Origin: Methanolobus chelungpuianus
Lineage (GTDB): Archaea > Halobacteriota > Methanosarcinia > Methanosarcinales > Methanosarcinaceae
Assembly: GCF_024500045.1 (NCBI RefSeq)
Contig: NZ_JTEO01000004.1
Span: forward strand, 248,001 to 312,000
Reading direction: 5' to 3'
Length of the DNA stretch: 64,000 bases
The notes under the pieces were generated by a model. That model saw only the letters and a program-made list of their open reading frames with translations. It did no database searches and was not told where the DNA came from. The position numbers and the translations under genes were made by a program. Shown one piece after another: positions 1 to 8,772 of the stretch (position 1 is its first letter; each line of letters opens with the position of its first letter).

Positions 1-240
1 TCCCATGAGCGATGCGAACAGCACGGACATACCGATGATGCCTGGTGCCATGTAGTCTATATAGTTACCTGAACGCATGGTCATTGTGGTGCTCAGGGCG
101 GACCCCATTATTATCAGGAAGAACAGCGGGGTTGCCAGGGACCCGATGATCCTGGAACGTGAGCGCCTGTAGCGAAGCATCTCCCGCAGCCACAGGGTGA
201 ACACAGTGTTCAGAGAATGCTTCAGTCCGGTAATCCCCAT
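1..240 (-). CDS. ABC-2 type transporter permease, N-terminal part (cut by window edge)
   Basis: This is the first 80 codons of a membrane protein read leftward from an ATG at 240 and running off the window. The polar start (SLNTVFTLWLREMLRYRRSR) followed by a hydrophobic segment (PLFFLIIMGSALS) and YMAPGIIGMSVLFASLMG is typical of the ABC-2 permease family (DrrB/NatB-like exporters). The start lies 8 bases after the ubiX stop, so it is probably the last visible gene of the HD-LpdD-UbiX operon. The ATP-binding partner and substrate cannot be seen. The family call rests on the N-terminus only. Confidence 0.75.
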   Translation of the reverse strand, partial: MGITGLKHSLNTVFTLWLREMLRYRRSRSRIIGSLATPLFFLIIMGSALSTTMTMRSGNYIDYMAPGIIGMSVLFASLMG

Positions 241-248
241 AATTACAA

Positions 249-800
249 TTATCCCCAGCGTTTGTAAATTTCGTTATTGATCCCCATTAGGTCAAGGGCC
301 CTGCCTGCCATGGAGTTGACCAGGTCGTCTATTGTGGCCGGCCTGGAGTAAAAGCCCGGGCATGCGGGCAATATTATTGCTCCTGCCCTTTCTATTTTAA
401 GCATGTTCTCCAGATGTATCTGGTTGAACGGGGTTTCCCTGGGCATCAGGATGAGCCTTCTTCTTTCCTTCAGGCATACGTCTGCTGCGCGCCCTATGAG
501 ATTGTTGGACATGCCGCATGCTATCTCGCCCAGGGTCTTCATGCTGCAGGGGGCCACTATCATCCCGGCGAACCTGTGCGAACCGCTTGCAATAGGTGCG
601 GTGAGCTCTCCTTCGCCATAGACATGGCTTGCCATATCCTCTATCTCGATGACCGAATAGTCCGTCTCTATCTCTATTATCTGCTTTGCAGTCTTTGTTA
701 TTACCAGGTGGGTCACGATGTCCATCCTGGAAAGTATCTCCAGCAACCTTATGCCGTATATGGAGCCTGAGGCGCCGCTGATTCCAATGATTATTTCCAT
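249..800 (-). CDS. ubiX: UbiX/Pad1 flavin prenyltransferase
   Basis: A 183-residue protein of the usual UbiX length. It opens with the FMN-binding GISGASGSIYGIRLLE motif and has the family's conserved central segments (APCSMKTLGEIACG, LMPRETPFN) and C-terminal ILPACPGFYSRP. UbiX attaches a dimethylallyl group to FMN, making the prenyl-FMN cofactor of UbiD-type decarboxylases. In methanogenic archaea prenyl-FMN is needed by the UbiD-like decarboxylase of the archaeal mevalonate pathway, so a housekeeping role in lipid synthesis is likely (inference). It lies 2 bases after an LpdD-like gene, and no ubiD is visible in the window. Confidence 0.95.
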   Translation of the reverse strand: MEIIIGISGASGSIYGIRLLEILSRMDIVTHLVITKTAKQIIEIETDYSVIEIEDMASHVYGEGELTAPIASGSHRFAGMIVAPCSMKTLGEIACGMSNNLIGRAADVCLKERRRLILMPRETPFNQIHLENMLKIERAGAIILPACPGFYSRPATIDDLVNSMAGRALDLMGINNEIYKRWG

Positions 801-802
801 TT

Positions 803-1180
803 TTATCCTTCCCGCAGGATGCCGGATAGTTCCTCGATCATCCCTTCCGCAACGGAGACTATTTCCTCTATCTCCCTTTTAGTTATATCGTCCACATGGA
901 TGCCGGCAATAAAGACCGTTGTCGAGCGGCTTGCCTCGCTGAGTTCCCTTGCTCCCTGCAGTGCAAGTCCATCCTCCCGGTGTCCCGGCACCGTGACCAC
1001 AGAGGACGAGGCACGTCCTGATGTGCTGTCAAAGATGCCCACACCCACGGCCCCCACATGTGAAGCACCGCCCGTAAGCTTTACGCTCAGGTCGTTGCCG
1101 ATGCTTTCCCATTCCAGCAAGAGGTTCGCTCTACCTGCGGCACGCTCGATGCGCCGGGAAGAAGGTTCCTGCTTTTCCAT
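803..1180 (-). CDS. LpdD-like prenylated-flavin chaperone family protein
   Basis: A 125-residue soluble protein. The middle reads SVVTVPGHREDGLALQGAREL and then VFIAGIHVDDITKREIEEI. This matches the pattern I associate with the small LpdD-like family (gallate decarboxylase subunit D and archaeal relatives) found beside ubiX/ubiD genes. The reported role is delivery or handling of prenyl-FMN for UbiD enzymes. The gene starts directly after the stop of the HD-domain gene and ends 2 bases before ubiX, so the three are translated from one message. Assignment is by motif memory and context; no catalytic residues are known to me. Confidence 0.7.
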   Translation of the reverse strand: MEKQEPSSRRIERAAGRANLLLEWESIGNDLSVKLTGGASHVGAVGVGIFDSTSGRASSSVVTVPGHREDGLALQGARELSEASRSTTVFIAGIHVDDITKREIEEIVSVAEGMIEELSGILREG

Positions 1181-2383
1181 TCATCCCTCCAGGTCCGTCA
1201 GGCGGAACTGTTTGATCTCTCTCCTGACATCAAAGAAATCCCTGGCAGCCTTTCCGACCGCATCACGGTTTTCCTGTGTGGTGTAGACCCCCATCTTCCA
1301 GTTATCCCTGTGAGCCTGTTCCAGGGTTGCCACCACATGCGAAGCCTCATCCAGGCGCAGCATCCTTCCGTTGACCTTGACAAGGGCTTTCATCTCAACT
1401 ATCGCGGGGTCCCTGGGTATGTCTATAAGGATCTCCTTGCTGTCAATGCCCACCATGTCGGCGATCTCTGCCTCAATGCGCCTTACGTTCCTGCGCTGTT
1501 TGAGCACGCTATCGCCCACCTCCTCGAAGCCCACATACAGTGCTCTCTTGTACAGTCTCCTGCCGTCCAGCCTTGCTGCAAGCTCTCCTGCGTAGCCTCC
1601 GTTGTTGCGTATCATCTCGAAGGTTCTGGCATCGTCCATCATCCTGAGTTCAAAGGGATCAAGCATATCCTGGTGAATAAGATCCTCAACCGCTCTCACG
1701 AACATAGTTTCGGCTATCCTGGATACGTGATGGTAATAAACAGAGGGGTGCATCAGGAACCTGGAAACAAGCAGTGACTCCGCAGCCTTGACCCCCCCGG
1801 CGGCCACTACCAGTTTGTTCTCGTAGAACTGCATCTCGTTTATCAGCCGCGCATGGTCCACAAGCCCGAAAGCGACTCCGGTGTAATGTGAATCCCTCAC
1901 AAGGTAATCCATCTTGTCCACATCTATCTCGCTGTTGAGTATCTTGCCAAAGTCTGTCTCGCCTTTGATGTGCTTCTCTATCCTTGCCGGATTGATCCCG
2001 TGGTCGGCCAGTATCTCGGCAAGCTCTCCCTTTCTGAGTATTTCCCTGATGTCTTCGTGTCCCTGACGGGTATAATGCTTAACGAGGCCCTCGGTCACAT
2101 GTGAAAAGGGCCCGTGGCCAAGATCATGAAGCAATGCGGCTACCCGAAGTTCCTCTTTCTCATCTCCTGTAACAGTATCTATCCTTGTTGTGAGCATGCC
2201 TGCAAGATGCATCACCCCCAGAGAATGTTCAAAACGGCTGTGGTTGGCTCCGGGGTAGACAAGGTTTGAAAGCCCCAGCTGGCTTATCCTCCTGAGACGC
2301 TGCATGGGGGATGAGTCTATCAGGGCCAGGGTAAGGGCGTCAAGCTCTATATATCCATGGATGGGGTCACGGATGACTTTCAT
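1181..2383 (-). CDS. HD-domain phosphohydrolase (dGTPase-like, COG1078 type)
   Basis: A 400-residue member of the HD superfamily. The N-terminus MKVIRDPIHGYIEL, the metal ligands H53 (RFEHSLG), H86-D87 (LLHDLGHGPFSH) and a later conserved Asp (EIDVDKMDYLVRDS, about residue 155) form a complete HD metal site. Relatives hydrolyse dNTPs or related phosphates; the substrate here is unknown. It is the first gene of the leftward operon with the LpdD-like gene, ubiX and the ABC permease, and is divergent from cofD with an 87-base shared promoter region. No link between the HD protein and prenyl-FMN is evident. Confidence 0.88.
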   Translation of the reverse strand: MKVIRDPIHGYIELDALTLALIDSSPMQRLRRISQLGLSNLVYPGANHSRFEHSLGVMHLAGMLTTRIDTVTGDEKEELRVAALLHDLGHGPFSHVTEGLVKHYTRQGHEDIREILRKGELAEILADHGINPARIEKHIKGETDFGKILNSEIDVDKMDYLVRDSHYTGVAFGLVDHARLINEMQFYENKLVVAAGGVKAAESLLVSRFLMHPSVYYHHVSRIAETMFVRAVEDLIHQDMLDPFELRMMDDARTFEMIRNNGGYAGELAARLDGRRLYKRALYVGFEEVGDSVLKQRRNVRRIEAEIADMVGIDSKEILIDIPRDPAIVEMKALVKVNGRMLRLDEASHVVATLEQAHRDNWKMGVYTTQENRDAVGKAARDFFDVRREIKQFRLTDLEG

Positions 2384-2470
2384 ATGTTTTAAATATATTT
2401 CATGGTATAAATGCTATCTTGAGCGTTATCCCTTTATCATCTATACCGATAAGCGCAGAGAGAAATTATC

Positions 2471-3388
2471 ATGCTGGTACTATCAGGCGGGACAGGGACT
2501 CCCAAGTTATTGAACGGCCTCCGTAAAGTGATGCCGGAAGAGGATATCACCGTTATAGTGAACACTGCAGAGGACTTGTGGGTTTCCGGTAACCTGGTAA
2601 CTCCCGACATTGACACTGTGCTTTATCTCTTTTCGGACATGGTCGATCCGGACAAGTGGTGGGGCGTGAAAGGCGATACTTTCCGCACCTATGAGCTCAT
2701 GAAATCACTCGGGCACAGGGAACGGATGATGCTGGGTGACCTTGACAGGGCCACTCATATAATGCGTACGGAATATCTAAGGGAAGGCCATACCCTGACC
2801 GATGCCCTCAGGAAACTCTCGGCATCCATGGGGATAAGAGCCAGGGTGCTTCCCATGTCGGATGATCCCGTATCCACGATGATAGTCACACCTCGGGGTA
2901 AGATGCACTTCCAGGATTTCTGGATTGCCAGCCGCGGGGAACCTGAAGTGCTGGACGTCTTCCAGGAAGGGATGGAACAGGCATCTATCTCCCCTGCTGT
3001 TGCAGAGGCGCTGGAAAACGGGGATGATGTCCTGATAGGTCCCAGTAACCCCATCACCAGTATCGGACCCATTATCGGGTTGCCGGGAATGGCCGATATC
3101 CTCCGGAAGAAGAACGTGGTAGCGGTCAGCCCTATAATAGGCAATGAGCCCGTGAGCGGCCCTGCAGGGAAACTTATGCGCGCGAAAGGCCTGCCTGTTT
3201 CTTCTTTAGGAGTGGCTGCATACTACAGGGATTTCCTTGATGTGATGGTTATCGATCAGCGCGATCCGGTGGATGATGCAATGTTTGCTGATATAGGCTG
3301 CAGGGTCGTGCGTACTGACACTCTCATGAAGACCCGGGAGGTCAGCATGGAACTATCCCGGCAATTGATACATCTGTTTAAGGCCTAA
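2471..3388 (+). CDS. cofD: 2-phospho-L-lactate transferase CofD
   Basis: A 305-residue protein that starts with LSGGTGTPKLLNGLRKV, the nucleotide-binding signature of CofD, and continues with NTAEDLWVSGNLVTPDIDTV, the F0-binding region of this family. CofD joins the phospholactate (or equivalent) unit to the deazaflavin F0, giving F420-0, in the cytoplasm. Length is normal and key segments are intact. A TATA-like CTTTATCAT lies near 2432-2440, about 30 bases before the start. The next F420 step, CofE, is encoded at the far right end of this window, so the pathway genes are dispersed. A hairpin with a T-run follows the stop. Confidence 0.96.
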   Translation: MLVLSGGTGTPKLLNGLRKVMPEEDITVIVNTAEDLWVSGNLVTPDIDTVLYLFSDMVDPDKWWGVKGDTFRTYELMKSLGHRERMMLGDLDRATHIMRTEYLREGHTLTDALRKLSASMGIRARVLPMSDDPVSTMIVTPRGKMHFQDFWIASRGEPEVLDVFQEGMEQASISPAVAEALENGDDVLIGPSNPITSIGPIIGLPGMADILRKKNVVAVSPIIGNEPVSGPAGKLMRAKGLPVSSLGVAAYYRDFLDVMVIDQRDPVDDAMFADIGCRVVRTDTLMKTREVSMELSRQLIHLFKA

Positions 3389-3396
3389 GGATTATC

Positions 3397-3421
3397 CCGG
3401 CATCAGGCCGGCTTTTTCTTC
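3397..3421 (+). terminator. Hairpin plus T-run after cofD
   Basis: The inverted repeat CCGGC-ATCAG-GCCGG is followed by CTTTTTCTT, 8 bases after the cofD stop codon. The T-run suits archaeal termination, and the hairpin makes the end of the cofD transcript likely here. Confidence 0.55.
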
Positions 3422-3538
3422 ATATCCAAAAGCGCTTTCATTCACGAAGGTTTATGTAAATACATTTTTATTATTATAATATCATAATAGACTTGATATA
3501 TTCACAATGACATTAAATACTCTGAAAAAGGTGAAATT

Positions 3539-3946
3539 TTGGGTGATGAATGGAAAATTGACCTGAAGATCCCTGACGTAGGAACAATGATCACACTGTT
3601 CGCAACTGCAGTGTGTTCTGTCATCCTGAGTGCGGCAGAGATCGCTTACACAATGATGTGGATAACCTCGGCATATGAAAGGAACGGCAAGGACTTTTTT
3701 ATCGACCTTCTGAATGCCAAGGCTCTTACCTGGACAGCGGAGTACATAGTCGTGGCAGGTTCGCTCCTGCTTGTTTCGTCTATCATCTTCCTGATCTCCA
3801 TGGCAGTTTCATTGTATGAACTGAACGCCCTTGCAAAAAGGGATGATAGAAAGACACATACGAGAGTTATATTCGGACTGTTTGCCATTGGACTTGTATT
3901 GCTTTTCCTGGCACTGATATCCGCAATAATACTGAGGTACCTGTAA
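3539..3946 (+). CDS. Small three-helix membrane protein, unknown function
   Basis: A 135-residue protein from a TTG start preceded by AAGGTGAAA, a good ribosome binding site. Three hydrophobic segments are visible: about residues 15-42 (TMITLFATAVCSVILSAAEI and on), 72-96 (YIVVAGSLLLVSSIIFLISM) and 110-133 (VIFGLFAIGLVLLFLALISA). The loops are charged, including a basic AKRDDRKTHTR loop. I do not recognise the family. It lies 35 bases upstream of the chelatase-like ATPase gene and may be co-transcribed with it, but no functional tie is evident. Confidence 0.7.
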   Translation: MGDEWKIDLKIPDVGTMITLFATAVCSVILSAAEIAYTMMWITSAYERNGKDFFIDLLNAKALTWTAEYIVVAGSLLLVSSIIFLISMAVSLYELNALAKRDDRKTHTRVIFGLFAIGLVLLFLALISAIILRYL

Positions 3947-3981
3947 ACACGATCCTGTAATCTTGCCTGGAAGGCGATAAA

Positions 3982-5103
3982 ATGAGCTTGAACATCAGTG
4001 GAACAATAACAGAAATCCCCAAAGACATTGAAAAACCAGTCAGTCCTCTGGAGGATGTCATCCGTCCGATAACAAAAGTAGAAAGGGTGTTGTATCCCAT
4101 ATCTGCTGTGGTAGGCCAGGAGAAAATGCTCAGGGCCCTTATACTGAACACGATTAACCCTTCAATAGGCGGAGTGCTTATACGCGGCCAGAAGGGAACA
4201 GCCAAGTCCACAGCCGTAAGGGGAATTGCGGAGATACTCCCTGAGATAGAAATAGTCGAAGGCTGCAAGTTCAACTGCGATCCGGCAGATCCGGAGAACT
4301 TATGCTGGGAATGCATGGGAAAGCGCTCGAAAGGGACCCTGCGTATCCTGAAAAGGCAAATGAAAGTAGTGGACCTCCCGGTAGGTGCCACCGAGGACAG
4401 GGTAGTGGGCAGCCTTGACATAGAAAAGGCTGTCAGGCAGGGAGTACAGGCTTTCGACCCCGGTATCCTTGCACAGGCAAACCGCGGTATCCTCTATGTG
4501 GATGAGATCAACCTCCTTGACGATTTCGTGGTTGATGCACTGCTTGATGCGGCAGCTATGGGTGTGAACACCGTTGAGCGTGAGGGAGTGAGCGTAAGCC
4601 ATCCTGCAAACTTCATAATAGTTGGCAGCATGAACCCGGAAGAAGGAGAGCTCAGGCCGCAGCTGCTTGACAGGATAGCACTCCAGGTGGAGGTCACGGG
4701 TATCTATGATGTGGAGCAGCGCATCGAGATAGTGGAGAGGAGGAACCGGTTTAACGAGGATCCGAAGATGTTCATGCGCGAGTTTGAGAGCGAACAGGAA
4801 AAACTGCGCTCAAAGATCCTCAAGGCCATGCAGCTGCTGCCAAAGGTGACCACTACAAGGGATAACCTGCGCACCATTGCAGAGATATGCATTGTCTTCA
4901 ATGTGGACGGCCACCGGGCTGATATCATGATCGAGCGCACGGCGCGCACCAATGCAGCCTACGAGGGCAGGGAGCGCATCACAAACGATGACATCATCGA
5001 AGCTGCTGAGATGGTGCTGCCACACAGGATGCGCAAGAGACCCTTCGAGGAAGAGGAATTCAGCGCTGACCAGTTGAGAGCGGTTGTAGAAGGCAATCTC
5101 TGA
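3982..5103 (+). CDS. Magnesium/cobalt chelatase ChlI-type AAA+ ATPase
   Basis: A 373-residue AAA+ ATPase of the ChlI/BchI family. Walker A is GQKGTAKST (residues 69-77), Walker B is [12 protein letters not shown] (about 170-180), followed by the sensor region [20 protein letters not shown]. An insert with four cysteines (C95, C99, C108, C111) may bind metal. ChlI works with a ChlD subunit to power metal insertion into a tetrapyrrole by a large catalytic subunit (ChlH/CobN). The next gene is a ChlD-like protein, but no CobN/ChlH is in the window. In a methanogen the likely job is cobalt insertion for corrinoids (inference). Confidence 0.88.
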   Translation: MSLNISGTITEIPKDIEKPVSPLEDVIRPITKVERVLYPISAVVGQEKMLRALILNTINPSIGGVLIRGQKGTAKSTAVRGIAEILPEIEIVEGCKFNCDPADPENLCWECMGKRSKGTLRILKRQMKVVDLPVGATEDRVVGSLDIEKAVRQGVQAFDPGILAQANRGILYVDEINLLDDFVVDALLDAAAMGVNTVEREGVSVSHPANFIIVGSMNPEEGELRPQLLDRIALQVEVTGIYDVEQRIEIVERRNRFNEDPKMFMREFESEQEKLRSKILKAMQLLPKVTTTRDNLRTIAEICIVFNVDGHRADIMIERTARTNAAYEGRERITNDDIIEAAEMVLPHRMRKRPFEEEEFSADQLRAVVEGNL

Positions 5104-5114
5104 AGGGTGTGCAT

Positions 5115-6503
5115 ATGAACTCGGGTGACCATGTCCGGAAACTTAGGGCGAACCTGCCGCGCAACTACGGGGTAAAGGTGATGTACCTGGGCGCAGCCGT
5201 GCTTGGCTTGCGCATACCCCGGGAGGGAGTGACGGATATCTGTAAAAAGGACACTGATGCTCTTTACGGGATCCTGTACAGGAACATCGAGCAGATAAGG
5301 CCCGGGGAGATAAGCGCAGTCTATATCCTGGCGGACTCCGATCATCTGGAAATGGAACCCTCAAGGTTCTTTGAGCCCCTGCTGGGAGGCATGGCAAACA
5401 AAGCCCCCGGGATACCGTCCGCAGAGGCAGGAAATGCCACTGCTTCTATCCTGAGCATGAAGGATGTGCCGGTTTCAGACACCCCTGCTGGTATAATTGA
5501 CGGGAGCTCAGGTGCCCTTGTTGAACTGATGCCAAGGGAGTATGTGCCTATAGATGCTACCTCCGGGGATGAGGGACATTTGTCGTCTGAGCTGGAGGGC
5601 CGTCAGGAAGAAAAAGGTGTCAGTGCAGCTTCTGCAGTGCACAGGGAACTGCAGGAGGACAAGACGGTGGGCAGAATAATGAACGATTTTGCCCGCAACT
5701 CCCAGAAGAAGAGACTTGCCTCCGGCAGGCTGAAATCCGGGAGGCGTGCGGAAGTGCTGACCAAGAGCAAGCGTGGGCGCTATGTCCGTTACAGGATGCC
5801 AGGCGAGAAGATCACGGATATCGCGATAGCTCCTACGGTGCGTGCAGCTGCTTTCCACGCAAAGGATGGCAAGCTTGAGATACTCAAGGGAGACATCAGG
5901 GAAAAGGTCAGAAGGAGGCGCGTCTCAAGCCTTATCACCGTGGTGTTCGATACCTCGGGTTCCATGGACGAACATGATAAGATAATGATCACCAAGGGTG
6001 TTGTCGTAGCTCTCCTCAAGGATGCCTACCAGAGGCGTGACAGGGTCTCACTGGTAACCTACAGCGGCAGGTCTTCCCAGCTTGTACTGCCTTTCACGTC
6101 ATCGGTGGAGGCTGCCAAGCGTTATCTTGAGAAGGTTCCCTTCGGCGGCACCACTCCCATGGCAGCAGGCATGATGACCGGGCTGGACACAATACTGCGC
6201 GAAGTGAAAAAGGAGCCTTCCGCTGTGCCGATACTGGTGCTCGTGACAGATGGGACCGCCAACTGTGCCCTGCACCTGGGAGGCAACATCAGGAGGGAAA
6301 TACTGCAGGTGTGCAAACAGATAGCCAGTCACCATGTCAATATGCTTATGGTGGATATCAGCCCCACGGGCTCAAAACTGGTAAAGGAGATGGCTGAGCA
6401 GAGCAAGGGCAGTTACTATCATCCAGGCTCGCTGAGCAAAGAGGCATTGTATTCTGCGATCGCTCAGGAAAGGGACTCGAGGACTGATTTCGCGCTTGTC
6501 TAG
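5115..6503 (+). CDS. ChlD-like chelatase subunit with VWA domain
   Basis: About 462 residues. The N-terminal half is variable and acidic/linker-like. A basic segment (about 190-230, rich in K/R) precedes a von Willebrand A domain with an intact MIDAS motif (VVFDTSGSMDEHDK, about residue 275) and LVTDGTANCALHLGG later. This is the ChlD/CobT-like architecture that docks the ChlI ATPase ring onto the chelatase. An in-frame GTG exists at 5109, but GAAGG at 5103-5107 is well placed for the ATG at 5115, so I start there. The gene follows the ChlI gene by 11 bases and surely shares its operon. Confidence 0.83.
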   Translation: MNSGDHVRKLRANLPRNYGVKVMYLGAAVLGLRIPREGVTDICKKDTDALYGILYRNIEQIRPGEISAVYILADSDHLEMEPSRFFEPLLGGMANKAPGIPSAEAGNATASILSMKDVPVSDTPAGIIDGSSGALVELMPREYVPIDATSGDEGHLSSELEGRQEEKGVSAASAVHRELQEDKTVGRIMNDFARNSQKKRLASGRLKSGRRAEVLTKSKRGRYVRYRMPGEKITDIAIAPTVRAAAFHAKDGKLEILKGDIREKVRRRRVSSLITVVFDTSGSMDEHDKIMITKGVVVALLKDAYQRRDRVSLVTYSGRSSQLVLPFTSSVEAAKRYLEKVPFGGTTPMAAGMMTGLDTILREVKKEPSAVPILVLVTDGTANCALHLGGNIRREILQVCKQIASHHVNMLMVDISPTGSKLVKEMAEQSKGSYYHPGSLSKEALYSAIAQERDSRTDFALV

Positions 6504-6522
6504 TACAGGCGCTGACAGCCTG

Positions 6523-6532
6523 CTTTTATATC
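6523..6532 (+). promoter_or_regulatory. TATA-like box of hpt
   Basis: CTTTTATATC is centred about 27 bases upstream of the ATG at 6555. This spacing puts the transcript start at or next to the start codon (leaderless mRNA), which fits the lack of a ribosome binding site before this gene. Confidence 0.5.
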
Positions 6533-6554
6533 ATATCGCGTATTAAGCCATATT

Positions 6555-7109
6555 ATGCTTGAAAAACTTCACGAGTCCCTGAGGAACGCCCCTATAGTGC
6601 GCAGGGGTGATTATAACTATTTCATACATCCGATATCTGACGGTGTCCCTTTCCTGGAGCCGGAGCTGCTTGAAGAGATCACTGATCATATTCTAGAGAT
6701 ATCCGACATGGATGTTGACAGGATACTGACCATAGAGGCAATGGGTATTCCCCTTGCAACATCCCTTTCCATGAGAACCGGTATCCCCTTTTCAATAATC
6801 AGGAAACGTCAGTACGCTCTTGACGGGGAGATCGTTCTCTCGCAGAAGACCGGATACTCAAAGGGCGAACTGTATGTGAACTCCGTGAAGAAGGGCGACA
6901 GGGTGCTTATAGTGGACGATGTGGTCAGCACCGGTGGCACTCTCATACCGCTGCTCACCGTGCTCAGGGATGCAGGGGTGGAGGTATCGGATACCGTTGT
7001 GGTCATAGAGCGTGGTGACGGCGCTTCAAGGCTGAAGGACATGGGCTTCAGGGTAAAGACCCTTGTCAGGATCAGCGTGAACGAGAAAGGGGTCTGCATA
7101 GAGGATTAA
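6555..7109 (+). CDS. hpt: Archaeal hypoxanthine/purine phosphoribosyltransferase
   Basis: A 184-residue type I phosphoribosyltransferase. The PRPP-binding loop [14 protein letters not shown] is at about residues 117-130. The opening [25 protein letters not shown] matches the archaeal Hpt family, which salvages hypoxanthine and guanine with PRPP. The alternative, an adenine phosphoribosyltransferase, is less likely from the N-terminal pattern. The gene starts without a ribosome binding site, with a TATA-like box 27 bases upstream. The stop is followed one base later by dph2, so both are probably on one message. Confidence 0.85.
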   Translation: MLEKLHESLRNAPIVRRGDYNYFIHPISDGVPFLEPELLEEITDHILEISDMDVDRILTIEAMGIPLATSLSMRTGIPFSIIRKRQYALDGEIVLSQKTGYSKGELYVNSVKKGDRVLIVDDVVSTGGTLIPLLTVLRDAGVEVSDTVVVIERGDGASRLKDMGFRVKTLVRISVNEKGVCIED

Positions 7110-7110
7110 G

Positions 7111-8103
7111 ATGGCAGTGGAAGGTTTTGATTTCCAGATAGAGCGCATCGTTTCCATAATCAGGGATACCGGCGCCAGGGTCATAGGCCTGCAGTTCCCG
7201 GAAGGCTTCAAGCGCAGGTCGCCTGTAATTGCAGCGCAGCTGGAAGCCGCAACTGATGTAGATGTAATCATATCCGGTAACCCATGTTTCGGGGCATGTG
7301 ATCTTGACGTGGCCCTGCTGGACAAGGTTGATGTGCTTTTCCATTTCGGTCACGCCCCCCTGGATGATAATGCACTGCAGGACAAGGTGTATTTCATCGA
7401 GGTAAGGTCCGGGGTGGATGTATCCGATGTTGTCAGGAAGGCACTGCCTGAACTAAGCGGGCACAGGATATGCCTGCTCACTACAGTGCAGCATGTCCAC
7501 AAGCTGGAGGATGCCTGCAGGATACTGGAAGCCTGTGGCAAGGAGTGCGTGATAGGCCACGGTGACAGCAAGATCGCCTATCCAGGCCAGGTGCTGGGCT
7601 GCAATTTCTCTGCAGGACGCAGGGAGGAGTGTGACGAGTACCTTTACATAGGCAGCGGCGAGTTCCATCCCATGGGTGTGGCGCTGGCAACAGGGAAGAA
7701 CGTGCTCATTGCAGATCCATTCGTAAATGAGGTCCGCAGGGCCGACTATTCAAGGGTGCTCAGGCAGAGGAGCGCAGTGATAGCAAAATCCCTTGATGCA
7801 CAGGTATTCGGGATAGTCGTGTCCTCCAAGCCGGGACAGGAGCGCATGCAACTGGCGCGGCAGCTGAAGGAAATGGCCCTCAGGCATGACAGGAACGCAC
7901 ACATACTTATCATGGACCTGGTCACGCCGGACCAGTTGCTCCAGTTCAAGGTGGATGCTTTTGTTAATACGGCATGCCCGCGACTTGCGATCGACGAGGT
8001 GGGCAGGTTCAGTGCTCCCATGCTGACGCCACAGGAGTTCGAGATAGTGCTTGGGGAGAGAGACTGGGAGTCGCTTGTATTTGATGAGATCACAGGTGAT
8101 TGA
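7111..8103 (+). CDS. dph2: 2-(3-amino-3-carboxypropyl)histidine synthase (diphthamide step 1)
   Basis: A 330-residue archaeal Dph2. It uses a [4Fe-4S] cluster and S-adenosylmethionine to transfer an aminocarboxypropyl group to the target histidine of elongation factor 2. Three conserved cysteine regions are visible: C59 (SGNPCFGACD), one near 165 (VLGCNFSAG) and one near 290 (NTACPRLAIDE). The opening GLQFPEGFKRR is also typical. The homodimeric archaeal enzyme needs no second Dph subunit. It is packed between hpt (1-base gap) and the methyltransferase gene (3-base gap), so this is a translation/RNA-oriented operon. Confidence 0.95.
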   Translation: MAVEGFDFQIERIVSIIRDTGARVIGLQFPEGFKRRSPVIAAQLEAATDVDVIISGNPCFGACDLDVALLDKVDVLFHFGHAPLDDNALQDKVYFIEVRSGVDVSDVVRKALPELSGHRICLLTTVQHVHKLEDACRILEACGKECVIGHGDSKIAYPGQVLGCNFSAGRREECDEYLYIGSGEFHPMGVALATGKNVLIADPFVNEVRRADYSRVLRQRSAVIAKSLDAQVFGIVVSSKPGQERMQLARQLKEMALRHDRNAHILIMDLVTPDQLLQFKVDAFVNTACPRLAIDEVGRFSAPMLTPQEFEIVLGERDWESLVFDEITGD

Positions 8104-8106
8104 CCC

Positions 8107-8694
8107 TTGAAACAGCGTAAGCTTGAGATGCTGCTTGAGAGGGTGGAGGGCTTCGAGTCCCCCAGTGCCGCTCTTGAACAGTACGCAACCCCGGCTGTCC
8201 TTGCTGCCGAAATACTGCATTTTGCCTACATGCAGGGAGACCTGGAGGACACGGTATTTGACCTGGGGTGTGGGACCGGCATACTTGCCATAGGGGCGAA
8301 GCTGCTGGGTGCAAGGGAGGTCACCGGTTTTGATCTGGACAGGAAGGCCCTTGAGACCGCCCGCAGGAACGCCGAGTCTATGGGTGTGGATGTGGAATTC
8401 GTGCATGCTGATATCTCTGAGATAGAGGGGCATGCCCATACGGTGGTGATGAACCCTCCCTTCGGTGCCCAGGCCAAAGGCAACGACCGACCGTTCCTTT
8501 TAAGTGCCTTGAGAACCAGTGATGTGGTATATTCCATCCATAATAGTGGGAGCCATGATTTTATCAGCAGGTTCATAGGTGATGCCAGGATAAGCGACTG
8601 GTATACAACCGCGTTCCCGCTAAAGAGGACATTCAAATTCCATAAGAAAGATGTAGAGATTATCAATGTAGAGATTTACCGCATTATGCGATAA
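8107..8694 (+). CDS. METTL5-like N6-adenine methyltransferase (rRNA type)
   Basis: A 195-residue class I SAM methyltransferase of the COG2263 type. The SAM-binding motif is [19 protein letters not shown] (51-69), the acidic ribose-binding residue lies in GFDLDRK (74-80), and the amino-methylase motif NPPFGAQ is at 116-122. Eukaryotic METTL5 of this family makes m6A in 18S rRNA, so an rRNA target is likely (inference). The start is TTG, 3 bases after the dph2 stop. The N-terminal [21 protein letters not shown] matches the family start well. Confidence 0.87.
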   Translation: MKQRKLEMLLERVEGFESPSAALEQYATPAVLAAEILHFAYMQGDLEDTVFDLGCGTGILAIGAKLLGAREVTGFDLDRKALETARRNAESMGVDVEFVHADISEIEGHAHTVVMNPPFGAQAKGNDRPFLLSALRTSDVVYSIHNSGSHDFISRFIGDARISDWYTTAFPLKRTFKFHKKDVEIINVEIYRIMR

Positions 8695-8772
8695 ATGCTT
8701 AAGGCATAATGCTGTTTTATTCGAGGATCAGTATTTTCAAACTTTTAACCCAATTCCAATTTCATAAGAGGG

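Noticed and set aside
6501-6518. Amber stop of the ChlD-like gene as pyrrolysine codon
   Set aside because: The next in-frame stop comes after three codons, so read-through would add nothing.
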